A DNA stretch of 64,000 nt, from NCBI GenBank assembly GCA_006384855.1, contig VCJN01002233.1:62001-126000 (forward strand), in the 5' to 3' direction. Position numbers and translations under genes: made by a program. This DNA is from Tetraselmis striata (Eukaryota; Chlorophyta; Chlorodendrophyceae; Chlorodendrales; Chlorodendraceae). Each line of letters begins with the position of its first letter. Positions within the stretch are counted from its first letter, which is position 1. Shown in pieces: positions 63,310 to 64,000 of this stretch. The notes beneath the pieces were generated by a model that worked only from the letters and a program-made list of their open reading frames with translations, was not told the DNA's origin and ran no database searches.

Positions 63310-64000
63310 ATGCCGAGCCTGAAGGAACTAAGAAACCGGATCGCCTCCGTTAAGGCGACGCAGAAAATCACCAAGGCCATGCAGATGGTGGCCGCGGCGA
63401 AGCTGCGTCGCGCGCAGGAGGCTGCGGAAGCTGCGCGGCCCTATGCGGAACGCATGGAAGCCGTTCTGGCCAACCTTGCCACGGCCTTCGAGGGGCGCGA
63501 CGACGCGCCGCTCCTGCTCGCCGGAACTGGCAAGGACGATGTCCATCTTCTGGTCGTCGCGACCGCCGAGCGCGGCTTGTGCGGCGGCTTCAACGCCTCG
63601 ATCGCCAAGCTGGCGCGCGAGCGGGCCAAGTCCCTGCTTGCTGCCGGCAAGACGGTGAAGATCGTCTGCGTCGGCAAGAAGGGCTTCGACAGCCTGAAGC
63701 GGGATCTTGGCAAGCATATCGTCAAGACGATCGAGCTTCGTCACGTCAAGCGGGTCGCCTTCGAGAATGCCGACGAGATCGGCACCCTCGTGCGGCAGAT
63801 GTTCGATGATGGCGAATTCGATGTCTGCACCTTGTTCTACGCCCGCTTCCAGTCGGTGATCAGCCAGGTGCCGACCGCGCAGCAGCTCATTCCGGCGACC
63901 TTCGAGAACGCCGAGGCCGAGCTGCCGGAAGGCAATGAGGCCGTCTACGAGTACGAGCCCGACGAGGGCGAGATTCTTGCGGAACTTCTGCCGCGCAACA
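63310..64000 (+). CDS. atpG: ATP synthase F1 subunit gamma (partial)
   Basis: The start of the rotor subunit; the last part lies beyond the window. The frame opens [36 protein letters not shown], the classic gamma N-terminal coiled coil, and is open to the window end (about 230 codons). The segment [13 protein letters not shown] is another hallmark. A usual atpD would be expected next. The spacer to atpA is 35 bases with GGGGCGGCC before the ATG. Confidence 0.97.
   Translation, partial: MPSLKELRNRIASVKATQKITKAMQMVAAAKLRRAQEAAEAARPYAERMEAVLANLATAFEGRDDAPLLLAGTGKDDVHLLVVATAERGLCGGFNASIAKLARERAKSLLAAGKTVKIVCVGKKGFDSLKRDLGKHIVKTIELRHVKRVAFENADEIGTLVRQMFDDGEFDVCTLFYARFQSVISQVPTAQQLIPATFENAEAELPEGNEAVYEYEPDEGEILAELLPRN

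Overview
The window is a GC-rich, gene-dense piece of chromosome from an alphaproteobacterium, most likely of the order Hyphomicrobiales (Rhizobiales). A Stappiaceae-like marine genus is my best guess, but this rests on gene order and remembered protein resemblance, not on a search. Supporting synteny: infB-rbfA-truB-rpsO-pnp; dapB-gpmA; kdsB-pheA next to a membrane cytochrome c; ffs-dnaX-ybaB-recR; sdhCDAB; mdh-sucCDAB-lpd; xerC and priA; atpHAG. I saw no tRNA or rRNA genes, CRISPR array, prophage or insertion sequence.

Layout. 0-4.5 kb: translation and RNA-decay operon, with a very long hairpin in front of pnp. 4.6-8.6 kb (minus strand): a periplasmic binding protein coupled to a membrane GGDEF-EAL protein, both with single-base frameshifts. 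8.8-13.9 kb: dapB, gpmA, adenosine kinase, pheA, kdsB and a cytochrome c. 13.9-14.5 kb: non-coding stretch with a palindromic element and a candidate small RNA. 14.5-16 kb: a second diguanylate cyclase. 16.1-24.7 kb: a Yej-type peptide importer operon with two binding proteins and a PIN-type toxin-antitoxin pair lodged before the ATPase gene. 24.8-26.4 kb: a BCCT transporter with an overlapping 39-residue membrane microprotein. 26.4-30.9 kb: lytic transglycosylase (frameshifted), recR, ybaB, dnaX, ffs. 30.9-31.4 kb: a small AT-rich island with a two-helix membrane protein. 31.4-35.4 kb: acyl-CoA synthetase, HIT protein, NudC and an EI24-like membrane protein. 35.6-40 kb: sdh operon with an FkbM-like methyltransferase between sdhA and sdhB. 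40-44.1 kb: small accessory genes, several with a redox or detoxification flavour. 44.3-55.9 kb: zapE, then the mdh-sucCDAB-lysE-lpd operon. 55.9-58.6 kb: two small secreted proteins, xerC and a transaldolase. 58.7-64 kb: priA and the start of the ATP synthase operon.

How the parts fit. Most of the window is core metabolism: oxidative TCA cycle, respiration, ATP synthase, replication and repair. Sensory and accessory genes sit between these blocks. Two enzymes of cyclic-di-GMP metabolism suggest environmental control of attachment or motility. Five otherwise well-conserved genes each carry one single-base indel. Because sucB and zapE are among them, sequencing or assembly error is the likeliest common cause, and I describe these genes as read and as probably functional once checked.
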